A DNA stretch of 21,452 nt from Bacillota bacterium (GTDB lineage Bacteria > Bacillota > Clostridia > Oscillospirales > Acutalibacteraceae), in the NCBI GenBank assembly GCA_023418995.1, contig JAEZYP010000061.1:1-21452 (forward strand), given 5' to 3'. This document shows, one piece after another, positions 13,674 through 21,403 of the stretch (position 1 is the stretch's first letter; each line of letters starts with the position of its first letter). The notes under the pieces are model-generated. The model worked only from the letters and a program-made list of their open reading frames with translations. It was not told the origin of the DNA and searched no databases. The translations under genes were made by a program, and so were the position numbers.

Positions 13674-14267
13674 ATGGATAGCTTTAACCCGTCCGGAATC
13701 TATTCCCCGCAGCCGTGCCCGGGGGGAGGATGCGGTATGGCTGCCGGAGGAATAATGCCCGGAGGGATGCCGACCGCAGGCAACACTACCGCAATGACAA
13801 CCGGTATGCAGCAGGGAATCCCCATGAGCGGCTTCCCGGGAGCCGGAGGCGGCTCGGCTGCATCTTCACACCTTCCCTCGCTGGAGGACATTGCGGAGTT
13901 TAACTATTTAAGTCCGCAGCAGCAGCAGAACCAGAGAGAAAGTCTGCATGACCTGGGCTATTCTCCGTTCCGCGGAAACCCAAGGAATCTGGCTCAAACA
14001 CCACAAAATGTTGTTGCGCCAATTCCGCCGAACACACAGCCGATGCCGATGACAGCAGAAAGCCTGCAATACATGAACGGATTTTTGCGGACCCAGATCG
14101 GCAGACCGGTTACCGTTGAGTTCCTCATCGGAACCAACACGCTGGTTGACCGTACGGGAACTTTGCTCGGCGTCGGCGTTAACTATATTCTGCTTAATGA
14201 GATAGAAACAGATGATGTTGTGGCCTGCGATTTCTATAATATTAAATTTATCAAATTCTATTATTAA
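13674..14267 (+). CDS. gerQ: Spore coat protein GerQ
   Basis: A 197-residue protein. The N-terminal half is low complexity, rich in Gly, Pro, Met and Gln (CPGGGCGMAAGGIMPGG, QQQQNQ), as in coat proteins. The C-terminal 75 residues (ESLQYMNGFLRTQIGRPVTVEFL, then DRTGTLLGVGVNYILLNE and a final IKFIKFYY) match the GerQ domain. GerQ is needed to place CwlJ in the spore coat and is cross-linked by transglutaminase in Bacillus. The ATG at 13674 follows AAGGAGG by nine bases, 20 bases after the cwlJ stop, giving a two-gene operon. Expression in the mother cell during sporulation is inferred from the family. Confidence 0.88.
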   Translation: MDSFNPSGIYSPQPCPGGGCGMAAGGIMPGGMPTAGNTTAMTTGMQQGIPMSGFPGAGGGSAASSHLPSLEDIAEFNYLSPQQQQNQRESLHDLGYSPFRGNPRNLAQTPQNVVAPIPPNTQPMPMTAESLQYMNGFLRTQIGRPVTVEFLIGTNTLVDRTGTLLGVGVNYILLNEIETDDVVACDFYNIKFIKFYY

Positions 14268-14270
14268 AAA

Positions 14271-14317
14271 AGAGAAGCGTCGGTTCCGGCTTTGGAACAG
14301 ACGCTCTTTTGTTACCC
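14271..14317 (+). terminator. Terminator after gerQ
   Basis: AGCGTC (14275-14280) pairs with GACGCT, and inside it GGTTCC pairs with GGAAC, followed by CTTTTGTT. On the minus strand the same stem is followed by TCTCTTTTTT, so it probably serves the convergent lipoprotein gene as well. Confidence 0.75.
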
Positions 14318-15136
14318 TGCCGCTTCCACGCTCTGGGCTGCCGCGGCCTGCGGCGGAAGCTCGACGGCAGGGGCCTTACCGATGTTGTTAATATCTCCGG
14401 ATATTACGCATTTCGTTACATTGATTGAAACCGAGCCGCCGTCGATGTTTTTAAAGATATGGCTGACAACCGTGGTCGCGTCCAGCTCAATCCGTGTGAT
14501 TTCTCCGGTTGCGATGTCGATGTAGCAATAACCGTATAAATCCTCTGCGCTGTCCAGCAAGGTCTGCACAATGGTTTTAGAACCGTCTCCCATGCCGGAG
14601 GAGGTGACGATCGCTTCAATTGTGCTCCGTAGCACCTCGGTTTGAAAGGCAAGCTCCAGCTTTTGCACCTTTCTCGAGTTTAAGGTAAGATCGCGCACGT
14701 ATTTTTCACTTTTTACGTTTGAGAGAAGGCGGAGAATATCAATTTGAGCGCGCGGAGAGGAATCAATATTGCCGGCGGAGGTTTTTTGCCAGCCGTTTCC
14801 CGCGTCGGAGTAAAACCAAAGACCTTTGTTGTCCGCGACGGTATAGGTTACCATTGAGGTGGATTTTCCGCCGGCCTGCGCGGTTTGGTTGGACTTTAAG
14901 GCAAACGGCTTGCCGTGGTACACAATTTCATTTCCGTTCTGAAAGGAAAACTGTTTTCCGTTTGCCGCAAAAGCCAAATCGTTATGGTACGCTGCGGTAC
15001 AGCTTGAAATTGTTTCCGCGTTGGTTTTCGCCTCGCGGAAAAGAACCTCCGCGTCCGGGTTGCCCGTGCACGCGGTCAGTGTAAGAAATAATCCGGCGAT
15101 AAAGAGGGATACCGCCTTTTTTTTATGTATTTTCAT
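14312..15136 (-). CDS. Lipoprotein with LolA-like fold (DUF6612-like?)
   Basis: A 274-residue protein with a lipoprotein signal (KKKAVSLFIAGLFLTLTAC, lipid-bearing Cys23). The mature part has the pattern of long-helix plus antiparallel strands seen in LolA/LppX-like or DUF6612 extracytoplasmic lipoproteins: AKTNAETISSCTAAYHNDLAF, then repeated beta strands (VTYTVADNKGLWFYSDAGNGW) and DIATGEITRIELDATTVV near the end. The family assignment is from pattern only. Such proteins sit on the outer face of the membrane and may carry lipid or sense envelope state. It is transcribed alone, convergent to gerQ, from a good minus-strand promoter. The extreme C-terminus is Ala-rich. Confidence 0.7.
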   Translation of the reverse strand: MKIHKKKAVSLFIAGLFLTLTACTGNPDAEVLFREAKTNAETISSCTAAYHNDLAFAANGKQFSFQNGNEIVYHGKPFALKSNQTAQAGGKSTSMVTYTVADNKGLWFYSDAGNGWQKTSAGNIDSSPRAQIDILRLLSNVKSEKYVRDLTLNSRKVQKLELAFQTEVLRSTIEAIVTSSGMGDGSKTIVQTLLDSAEDLYGYCYIDIATGEITRIELDATTVVSHIFKNIDGGSVSINVTKCVISGDINNIGKAPAVELPPQAAAAQSVEAAG

Positions 15137-15184
15137 TGAAATAATTACCTCGATGTTTTCCGGAATGGATTTAATCTTTGTATA

Positions 15185-15213
15185 ATCATAGCAAAATAAT
15201 CAATCTCCCGCAA
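15185..15213 (-). promoter_or_regulatory. Promoter of the lipoprotein gene
   Basis: On the minus strand, TTGCGG (15208-15213) and TATGAT (15185-15190) are 17 bases apart, with the start codon about 50 bases downstream. The rest of 15214-15360 shows no gene that I can support. Confidence 0.5.
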
Positions 15214-15370
15214 CCCGAAACTGAAGAAATTTGCCGACACAATACGCCCTTGCAAGGCGGAGAAGCGGACTTGCTGTCGAATATCCCCAAAACCCCTTCC
15301 TCCTGATGTGCGCGCCGGTAAAAAACTTTGCGAATTCTGGAAGAGCAGGAGAATTACCATGCCCTATAAC

Positions 15371-15400
15371 TTGACATAATACCCCAAACAAGGGTAAAAT
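15371..15400 (+). promoter_or_regulatory. Sigma-A promoter of the DUF815 operon
   Basis: TTGACA (15371-15376) and TAAAAT (15395-15400) with an 18-base spacer, 30 bases before the start codon at 15430. AGGGAG (15417-15422) is the ribosome site. Confidence 0.65.
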
Positions 15401-15429
15401 ACGAGTATTACATATTAGGGAGTCTTGTC

Positions 15430-16677
15430 ATGAATAAAATGAAACAGGCTGCCATGAAAATGGCGTCCCTTTCCGTTTATAAAGGAATTTTGAAACGAAC
15501 CGTCCCGAAGGCATTTTATCGGCTGGTCTGGTCGGCGGACAAATCCGCGCAGGAGTTTTTGACCGCATGGGGAGATTTTTTTGCCGTTCTCTGTGAGCGC
15601 GGATGCAGCGAAAACCTTGCTGAATGCATCACCGGTACGGCACTGTATGATGAAAATGCATTTTCACTGGATGCCGCCGCGGGGAAAACCGATTTTCCCC
15701 CGTCGATGATGCAGGCGGTGGAGCGCGATTTAAAGATTATTCTGGAGGTTTCCTCCGTTACGCCGGAGGAGCTGCTGGCGGACTGTGAATGGAAGGATGA
15801 AGTCCAAGCGCTTCAGCTCCCGCTCTGGAAAACCGGAGAGCCGGTCGGCGCGCTGCGGGGCGACCTGAAGGACTGCATCCGAAAAATGACGGCGTATTAC
15901 CGCGAAAACGGCTGCGGTATGTATGCGCGTTACCGTGCTTTCATCTGGCGTGACAAAAAGATCGAGCCGGTTGCCTATCCCGATAAAACGAAGCTGGCCG
16001 ACCTCAAAGGTTATGAGCTGCAGCGCAGGCTTGCCATTGACAATACGCTGGCGTTTTTACAGGGCTTGCCCGCAAACAACTGTCTGCTTTACGGCGACCG
16101 CGGTACGGGAAAATCCTCTACGGTAAAGGCGCTTCTTAACGAATTTTATCCGCAAGGACTGCGCGTGATTGAGATGCCCAAGGAATCCCTGATGGATTTT
16201 CCGATTCTTGTGGAGGAAATTGCCGGAAAGCCATCTAAGTTTATTATTTTTATCGACGATCTGTCCTTCTCCAAGCAGGACGATACCTACGCCTCGCTGA
16301 AGGCCGTGCTGGAAGGCGGACTGGCGGCGCGACCGGACAACACCCTTATTTACGCCACCTCAAACCGCCGCCATCTGATTCGGGAAACCTTCTCCGACCG
16401 CGAGGGGGACGAAATCCATAGAGGCGATACCATTCAGGAAAGCCTTTCGCTGGCGGACCGCTTCGGTCTTTCGATCAATTATATTCTGCCCGACCGACAG
16501 CGTTACCTTGAAATTATCCGCCAGCTTGCGAAGCAGCGCGGTCTTGACGACCGAACCGAAGAGCTGGAAAAGGGTGCGGAGCGCTGGGCAACGGCGCGCG
16601 GCGGACGTTCTCCGCGCTGTGCCAAGCAGTTTATCGACGACGCGCAGGCACGGATCAGACTTGGGCAGGAGATTTAA
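15430..16677 (+). CDS. DUF815 family AAA+ ATPase
   Basis: A 415-residue protein. The N-terminal 180 residues are helical and not recognisable. The rest is a AAA+ module of the DUF815 type: LKGYELQRRLAIDNTLAFL before the Walker A GDRGTGKSS (222-230), Walker B FIIFIDDLSF (271-280), a sensor segment IYATSNRRHLI with Asn at the usual sensor position, then SLADRFGLSI and a C-terminal RGGRSPRCAKQFIDD. The family resembles chaperone-like or DnaC-type ATPases and has no settled function. AGGGAG precedes the ATG by seven bases. The next gene follows 26 bases later with its own AAAGGAG, so the two are probably one operon. Confidence 0.85.
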   Translation: MNKMKQAAMKMASLSVYKGILKRTVPKAFYRLVWSADKSAQEFLTAWGDFFAVLCERGCSENLAECITGTALYDENAFSLDAAAGKTDFPPSMMQAVERDLKIILEVSSVTPEELLADCEWKDEVQALQLPLWKTGEPVGALRGDLKDCIRKMTAYYRENGCGMYARYRAFIWRDKKIEPVAYPDKTKLADLKGYELQRRLAIDNTLAFLQGLPANNCLLYGDRGTGKSSTVKALLNEFYPQGLRVIEMPKESLMDFPILVEEIAGKPSKFIIFIDDLSFSKQDDTYASLKAVLEGGLAARPDNTLIYATSNRRHLIRETFSDREGDEIHRGDTIQESLSLADRFGLSINYILPDRQRYLEIIRQLAKQRGLDDRTEELEKGAERWATARGGRSPRCAKQFIDDAQARIRLGQEI

Positions 16678-16703
16678 CACAACTGAAACAAAAGGAGATT
16701 ATC

Positions 16704-17906
16704 ATGCTGAAAAAGATTACCGCGGTATTTCTTTGTATAAGCTTTCTGCTGTCGGCCTTTGCCGCCTGTGGTCCGCAAAACGATATATCCTCCGGCGCGG
16801 GGGTGCAGGATTATCCCGTTACCGTGGGGTCGGTTACCATTAAAGAAAAACCCACCGGCGTTGCGGTGCTTTCTGAAAATTTGGCGGACGTGATTCTGGC
16901 GATGGACTACGAGGTTAGCCTGAAAGCAAAGAGCGCACAGTGTACCCAGAGTGATCTATCTGTTCTTCCTGATGTTACCGCCGATGACGCGGAGCGTTTG
17001 AAGGGCTTGGACGTCAATCTTGTTTTGACCGAAGCCGAGCTGACCAAGGAGCAGACCGAAGCGCTGGGCAAGAACGGCATCACTGTGCTTGCGATTGCGC
17101 GGGCGACCGGGCGCGAGGATTTAGACAGGCTGTATTCTCAGGTGGGTGCTGCGCTTAACGGAGCGAAAACAGGCTATACGCGCGGGGAGAAGATTTCTCA
17201 GGGCATTTTTCTTACTATTGATGATATCAGCCGTATCATTCCAAAAACCGATATCCCAACCTCGGTCGCTTATCTTTATGATGACAAGGGCGGCGTGGTA
17301 ACGGGCGATACACTGGAGGGCAAGCTGATTGAATCGGCTGGGCTGATTAACGCTGCTTCCGACGGTTCCGCAAATCAAATGAATATCAGCGATTTGCTGA
17401 GGGTTGACCCGAAGTATATTTTCTGCCCGATGGGGCTCAAGGAAAAGCTGAAGGCTTCCGCAGATTACCAAAAGCTGACCGCGGTGAAGGAAAACCGCGT
17501 TTATGAGATGAAGCCAAGCCTGATGCTCTTGCAGGGCAGAGGGATGACGGAGGCGGTGAGCTTTATGGCCGGAACCGTTTATCCAGAGCTGTTGAACAGT
17601 TCTTCCTCCGCGCCGGGGAATTCTTCCTCTTCGGCTTCCTCTACAGTCTCCTCCGGTGCCCCGTCGGTCGGCGCGCCGGCCGGAACCCTGAAAAAGGACG
17701 ATCAGGGGGAAGAGGTAAAGAAGCTGCAAAACCGTCTGCTGGAGCTTGGCTATTTATTTGTGAAGCCCACCGGGCTTTACGGCGACGGTACCGTGCAGAG
17801 CGTAAAGGACTTTCAGCTCCTGAACGGTCTGACCGTAACCGGGGTTGCCGACCAGCAAACCTTGCAGAAGATGTTCTCGGCAGACGCGAAAAAACGAACC
17901 AATTAA
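16704..17906 (+). CDS. BtuF/FhuD-like substrate-binding lipoprotein fused to a peptidoglycan-binding domain
   Basis: A 400-residue protein with a lipoprotein signal (KITAVFLCISFLLSAFAAC, Cys22). Residues about 38-295 follow the helical-backbone metal/cobalamin/siderophore binding fold: VTIKEKPTGVAVLSENLADVILAM, LDVNLVLTEAELTKEQTEAL, DLLRVDPKYIFC and VKENRVYEM are typical segments. A Ser/Ala/Gly/Pro linker (about 297-326) leads to a PG_binding_1 domain (GTLKKDDQGEEVKKLQNRLLELGYL to the end) with the usual YGDGTVQSVKDFQLLNGL. No permease or ATPase gene adjoins it, so a role in transport is uncertain. Tethering to both membrane and wall suggests a structural or sensing job. The ligand is unknown. 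Confidence 0.8.
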   Translation: MLKKITAVFLCISFLLSAFAACGPQNDISSGAGVQDYPVTVGSVTIKEKPTGVAVLSENLADVILAMDYEVSLKAKSAQCTQSDLSVLPDVTADDAERLKGLDVNLVLTEAELTKEQTEALGKNGITVLAIARATGREDLDRLYSQVGAALNGAKTGYTRGEKISQGIFLTIDDISRIIPKTDIPTSVAYLYDDKGGVVTGDTLEGKLIESAGLINAASDGSANQMNISDLLRVDPKYIFCPMGLKEKLKASADYQKLTAVKENRVYEMKPSLMLLQGRGMTEAVSFMAGTVYPELLNSSSSAPGNSSSSASSTVSSGAPSVGAPAGTLKKDDQGEEVKKLQNRLLELGYLFVKPTGLYGDGTVQSVKDFQLLNGLTVTGVADQQTLQKMFSADAKKRTN

Positions 17907-17921
17907 ACTGGTTCTTAAACT

Positions 17922-17957
17922 AAAAAAACAGCGCCCCGAACGGGACGCTGTTTTTTT
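17922..17957 (+). terminator. Terminator after the DUF815 operon
   Basis: AAACAGCG-CCC pairs with GGG-CGCTGTTT around GAAC, followed by a run of seven Ts. It is strong on the plus strand and, with a run of As before it, also works in the other direction. Confidence 0.85.
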
Positions 17958-17979
17958 CCGCGATCACCTTTATCTCTTC

Positions 17980-18112
17980 TTATTGCACCCCGAATAATAA
18001 CGAATCAGCTTGCGCGGGCGGTCGTTGAGGGAAGGGATATGCCGTAAATTAATTCAAATTGGGATTTATGGAATTTTTTAGCCCGCGCCGCTCTATTCGG
18101 GGGCAACAATAA
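17980..18112 (+). repeat. Nested inverted repeats, possible structured RNA
   Basis: Four arms fold into one rod: TTATTG (17980-17985) with CAATAA (18107-18112), CCCCGAATA (17988-17996) with TATTCGGGG (18094-18102), GCGCGGGC (18012-18019) with GCCCGCGC (18081-18088), and CCGTAAAT (18042-18049) with ATTTATGG (18064-18071). Unpaired stretches lie between them. The shape (closing stem, internal bulge, apical stem) recalls 6S-like RNAs, but no 6S sequence signature or promoter was found, and the strand is undecided. Confidence 0.45.
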
Positions 18113-18151
18113 AAAACGCCATGTACGGAATTCTTTTTCCATACACAGCGC
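18109..18151 (-). terminator. Minus-strand intrinsic terminator
   Basis: CGCTGTGTATGGAA pairs over 14 positions (three wobbles) with TTCCGTACATGGCG on the minus strand (18117-18150), followed by TTTTTTATT. It may end readthrough from the distant Ca2+ ATPase gene or an antisense transcript. Confidence 0.55.
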
Positions 18152-18191
18152 AGGGTTCCTTGGCAATCGCAAAAATCTTAAAACTTCCCTC

Positions 18192-18220
18192 TGTACAAAA
18201 TGTGACGAAAGAAGTATAAT
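18192..18220 (+). promoter_or_regulatory. Promoter of a small RNA
   Basis: TGTACA (18192-18197) and a perfect TATAAT (18215-18220) with a 17-base spacer. Transcription would start near 18227, just at the hairpin-rich segment that ends in a T-run. Confidence 0.6.
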
Positions 18221-18225
18221 AATGT

Positions 18226-18325
18226 TTGCAAACGTGCGGGGATTCCCGTTGTGGTATGGAGGTTTGGTCTCCGTATCGCAGGAGGCAGGTGTTTTGGCCA
18301 CCTGCTTCTGCGTTTGTGTTTTTTA
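18226..18325 (+). ncRNA. About 100-nt small RNA of unknown family
   Basis: The segment from the predicted start to a T-run (18319-18324) folds compactly. CAAACG (18229-18234) pairs with CGTTTG (18311-18316) as a closing stem, with possible overlap at one base. Inside, CGGG/CCCG (18237-18248), TATGGAG/CTCCGTA (18255-18275) and a 13-pair stem with one bulge (18278-18311) form hairpins. The last, with the T-run, is a terminator. No ORF with a ribosome site exists in it. It lacks the signature of SRP RNA, and is too short for 6S or tmRNA. The whole unit (promoter, folded body, terminator) is what a free-standing bacterial sRNA looks like. Confidence 0.55.
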
Positions 18326-18500
18326 TTGTGCCTCTAACAGAATTATAGCGCGTTTGGTTCTATATTGCAAGATTTTATTTTTATATTTGACAATATTTTA
18401 TATCAAGAAGTATCTTTGAATTTCCTATTGCAAAAATGTTCGCTGAACAAGGGCGGCTCTTAGCTGAAATGCATCAAACTTCTTGCTTTGCCCCCAGGTC
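18326..18500 (+). other. Gene-free AT-rich stretch
   Basis: No supported gene. TTGACA (18387-18392) with TATCTT (18411-18416) at 18 bases could be a promoter, but no credible gene follows on the plus strand. Confidence 0.4.
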
Positions 18501-18504
18501 GGGC

Positions 18505-18600
18505 AGACCCATCCTTTCGCTATCGTCCGAAAGGATGCAAAGGACTCGCAGGGGGATTTTTAACTCCCAACGAGAGGGTTCCATAAAATCCCCCTGCACC
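18505..18600 (+). repeat. Compound palindromic element (possible REP/MITE-like repeat)
   Basis: Two perfect hairpins lie in tandem: CATCCTTTCG/CGAAAGGATG (18510-18537, 10 bp) and GCAGGGGGATTTT/AAAATCCCCCTGC (18548-18597, 13 bp). No T-run or gene is linked to them. Perfect arms in non-coding DNA suggest an interspersed repeat unit or an RNA under pairing constraint. A 72-codon ORF over it has no ribosome site and is set aside. Confidence 0.45.
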
Positions 18601-18703
18601 CCCAGTATCCCCATCAGCCATGGCTATGTCAATATTCTGTGTGGTTTTGATTGACGGGCAGTCTATAGCTGCGCGGGTGATAACGCGCTGCAAGACACGG
18701 ATA

Positions 18704-18738
18704 GCAGATCAGGAGGGGCGCAGCCTCTCCTGATCTAT
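18704..18738 (-). terminator. Hairpin directly after the Ca2+ ATPase gene
   Basis: AGATCAGGAG (18706-18715) pairs perfectly with CTCCTGATCT (18727-18736), five bases from the ATPase stop. The minus-strand tail is not T-rich (the plus-strand side is ATTTTATT), so it may act mainly as a stabilising 3' hairpin. Confidence 0.45.
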
Positions 18739-18742
18739 TTTA

Positions 18743-21379
18743 TTATGGACGGCGGGCAAGCCTTCTTTGAATCAGCTTTACCAGCTCCACAACCGGGATG
18801 ACCGAGAAAGCAAGCGCCATTGCGACGGTATACTCCGCCAGGCTGATGGTTTCAAAGCCGAAGGCTGTGGCGAGGAACGGGATATAAATTACCGCCGTAG
18901 TCAGAAGCAGGGAAACGACCATTGCCCCGATCAGGAACAGATTCTGATGCCGGATGGTAAAGATGGAGCCTCTCTGGGAGCGCATATTAAAGGAGTGGAA
19001 GATTTCCGCCATCGACATGGTAAGGAACGCCATCGTCATACCGTCGGCACTGTTGGTGAATTCCCAGATTCCGGTCTCCATAAAATGTCCGATGAGATAA
19101 GCCGCAAGGGTGATAATGGTGACGAGCACGCCCTGATAAGCGACGTCGAAGCCAAGCCCCTCCGAAAAAATTCCGCTCTTCGGGTCGCTGGGTCTGCGCG
19201 TCATCAAATCCCGTTCTCCGCGCTCCATGCCCAATGCCAGAGCGGGGAAGCAGTCGGTAATCAGGTTAATCCAGAGCAGGTGAACCGGCTTTAAAATGAC
19301 GAACCCGAGAATAGTTGCGGTAAATACCGACAGTACCTCGCTGAGGTTTGAAGCCAGCAGGAATTGAATCGACTTGCGGATGTTGTCGTAAATTTTACGA
19401 CCCTCCTCTACCGCCGAAACAATCGTGGCAAAGTTGTCGTCTGCCAGTACCATATCCGCGACATTCTTGGTAACGTCCGTGCCGGTGATACCCATACCGA
19501 CGCCGATATCCGCGCTCTTAATGGAAGGTGCGTCGTTCACGCCGTCGCCGGTCATCGCGGTAACCATGCCCTTGCTCTTCCACGCGTTCACAATGCGTAC
19601 CTTATGCTCCGGCTGGACTCTGGCGTAAACCGAATATTGTTCGATGCTGCTTTGAAGCTCCTCCTCACTGAGGTCATCCAGCTGCGCTCCGGTGACCGCC
19701 TGCGAGGCGTCCTGAATAATGCCGAGCTGGGTTGCGATTGCCACTGCGGTATCCTTATGATCGCCTGTAATCATAACCGGGCGGATGCTTGCCGCCTTGC
19801 ACTCTTCAATCGCGCTCACGACCTCGGGGCGAATCGGGTCAATCATGCCGACCAGTCCGATGAAAATGAGGGTATGCTCCAGAGCCTCCGGCTCAAAGGA
19901 ATCCGGCAATTCGGCGTATTCCCTGCAACCGGCGCCCAGCACGCGCAGCGCTTTGTCCGCCATGCGCTTGTTTTCCGCCATAACCTCCGCGCGCAGCGTT
20001 TCAGTCAGCTCCACCGCGCTGCCGGCGCGGAAAATATGGGTGCACCTTTTCAGAATTTCATCCGGAGCGCCCTTGGTGTACTGGATAAAGCCGTTTTCTG
20101 CCCGGTGTACCGAGGACATCATTTTTCGCATCGAGTCGAACGGCGCTTCCCCGACGCGCGGGGATTTTTCCTTTAAGTCGTACTTTTTCAGGTTCAGCGC
20201 GGCAGCGTAGGAAACCAGCGCGTTTTCCGTCGGTTCGCCCCTCACCTCGCCGTCGCGGTTCAGCTCCGCGTCGCTGCAAAGTGCCATGGCGGTTGCCAGC
20301 AGAGGCTCGTCGTCGCTGTAATGCTCCACTACGGTCATTTTATTTTGCGTAAGCGTTCCGGTCTTATCCGAGCAGATCACCTGTGCACAGCCGAGGGTTT
20401 CCACCGCGGTAAGCTTGCGGATGACCGCGTTTCGCCGCGACATATTGGTCACGCCGATGGAGAGAACGATGGTAACGACCGTCGCCAGCCCTTCCGGGAT
20501 TGCGGCAACCGCGAGACTGACCGCGACCATGAAGGTATTCAGCACCGACTGCAAATGGAAATTGCCCTCTTTAATCAGGCTGAACGCGAACATAAAGATA
20601 CAGATTCCAACGACTAAGTAGGTCAGGATTTTGCTCAGCTGGTTCAGCTTGATCTGGAGCGGCGTCTCGCTTTTTTTCGCATTTGCCAGTGCGTCCGCGA
20701 TCTTGCCCATTTCTGTTTCCATGCCGGTTGCTACCACAACGGCTTTGCCGCGCCCGTATACCACGGTGCTGCCCATATAGGCCATATTCTTGCGGTCGCC
20801 GAGCGTGATTTCCTTATTCTGCCCCAGAGAAAGCGCGTCAACAATTTTATTCACCGGAACGGATTCGCCCGTCAGTGCCGCCTCTTCAATTTTCATACTG
20901 GCGCTTTCCAGAAGCCGGCAATCCGCCGGAACCGCGTCACCCGCTTCCAGAATGACGATGTCCCCGGCAACAAGGTTTTCGCTTTTCACCATGGCGACCG
21001 TTCCGTCGCGCAGTACCTTGGAGGTTGACGCGGACATTTCCTGCAAAGCCTCAATCGCTTTTTCCGCCTTGTTCTCCTGGTAAACGCCGAGCACGGCGTT
21101 GATCAGCACGACGATCATAATGATAAAAACGTCTGCAAAGGATTCGTGCGCGTAAGCGGAGGTAAAGGCGGAGATGATCGCGGCGACAATCAGAATGACC
21201 GTCATCGGCTCGGAGAGCTGCATCAAAAACTGGTTGAGCAGAGAGTCCTTTTTCCCTTCCGCCAGCTTATTTTTTCCGTTGGTCTCCAGCCGCGCCTGTG
21301 CCTGCGCAGCGGTAAGCCCTGTTTCCTCGCTTTTTACTTGCTGTAGAACTGCGTTGGTTTTCTCCAAATAGTATTTCAT
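18743..21379 (-). CDS. P-type (P2) Ca2+-transporting ATPase
   Basis: An 878-residue protein with the whole P2-type pattern: an N-terminal cation ATPase domain (1-50), TM1-2 (about 55-100), an actuator with LTGES (169-173), TM4 with AAIPEGL (292-298), the phosphorylation site CSDKTGTLT (Asp338), a nucleotide-binding domain (KGAPDEILKRC), the hinge MTGDGVNDAPS, TM6 NLITDCFPALALG and four more C-terminal helices. PEGL in TM4 with Asn and Asp in TM6 is the single-site Ca2+ arrangement of PMCA/SPCA and LMCA1-type pumps. It uses ATP to export Ca2+ across the cell membrane, and Mn2+ transport is possible. The ATG follows GGAAAGGAAG. It is transcribed alone, with a hairpin at each end. Confidence 0.93.
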   Translation of the reverse strand: MKYYLEKTNAVLQQVKSEETGLTAAQAQARLETNGKNKLAEGKKDSLLNQFLMQLSEPMTVILIVAAIISAFTSAYAHESFADVFIIMIVVLINAVLGVYQENKAEKAIEALQEMSASTSKVLRDGTVAMVKSENLVAGDIVILEAGDAVPADCRLLESASMKIEEAALTGESVPVNKIVDALSLGQNKEITLGDRKNMAYMGSTVVYGRGKAVVVATGMETEMGKIADALANAKKSETPLQIKLNQLSKILTYLVVGICIFMFAFSLIKEGNFHLQSVLNTFMVAVSLAVAAIPEGLATVVTIVLSIGVTNMSRRNAVIRKLTAVETLGCAQVICSDKTGTLTQNKMTVVEHYSDDEPLLATAMALCSDAELNRDGEVRGEPTENALVSYAAALNLKKYDLKEKSPRVGEAPFDSMRKMMSSVHRAENGFIQYTKGAPDEILKRCTHIFRAGSAVELTETLRAEVMAENKRMADKALRVLGAGCREYAELPDSFEPEALEHTLIFIGLVGMIDPIRPEVVSAIEECKAASIRPVMITGDHKDTAVAIATQLGIIQDASQAVTGAQLDDLSEEELQSSIEQYSVYARVQPEHKVRIVNAWKSKGMVTAMTGDGVNDAPSIKSADIGVGMGITGTDVTKNVADMVLADDNFATIVSAVEEGRKIYDNIRKSIQFLLASNLSEVLSVFTATILGFVILKPVHLLWINLITDCFPALALGMERGERDLMTRRPSDPKSGIFSEGLGFDVAYQGVLVTIITLAAYLIGHFMETGIWEFTNSADGMTMAFLTMSMAEIFHSFNMRSQRGSIFTIRHQNLFLIGAMVVSLLLTTAVIYIPFLATAFGFETISLAEYTVAMALAFSVIPVVELVKLIQRRLARRP

Positions 21380-21403
21380 TCAATTCTTCCTTTCCAATTG
21401 CGG

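Noticed and set aside
15145..15391. Short minus-strand ORFs between the lipoprotein and DUF815 genes
   Set aside because: No ribosome site or recognisable domain. The region fits two outward-facing promoters.
18005..18301. 98-codon minus-strand ORF
   Set aside because: It overlaps nested inverted repeats, a terminator stem and a promoter, has no ribosome site, and its translation has no recognisable pattern.
18226..18325. SRP RNA or 6S RNA
   Set aside because: The segment is about the length of small SRP RNA but lacks its GGAA-capped signature helix. It is too short for 6S RNA and has no large central bulge.
18767..21371. Several long plus-strand ORFs (up to 270 codons) over the Ca2+ ATPase gene
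   Set aside because: They are antisense shadows of a GC-rich conserved gene. They lack ribosome sites and have compositions unlike real proteins.
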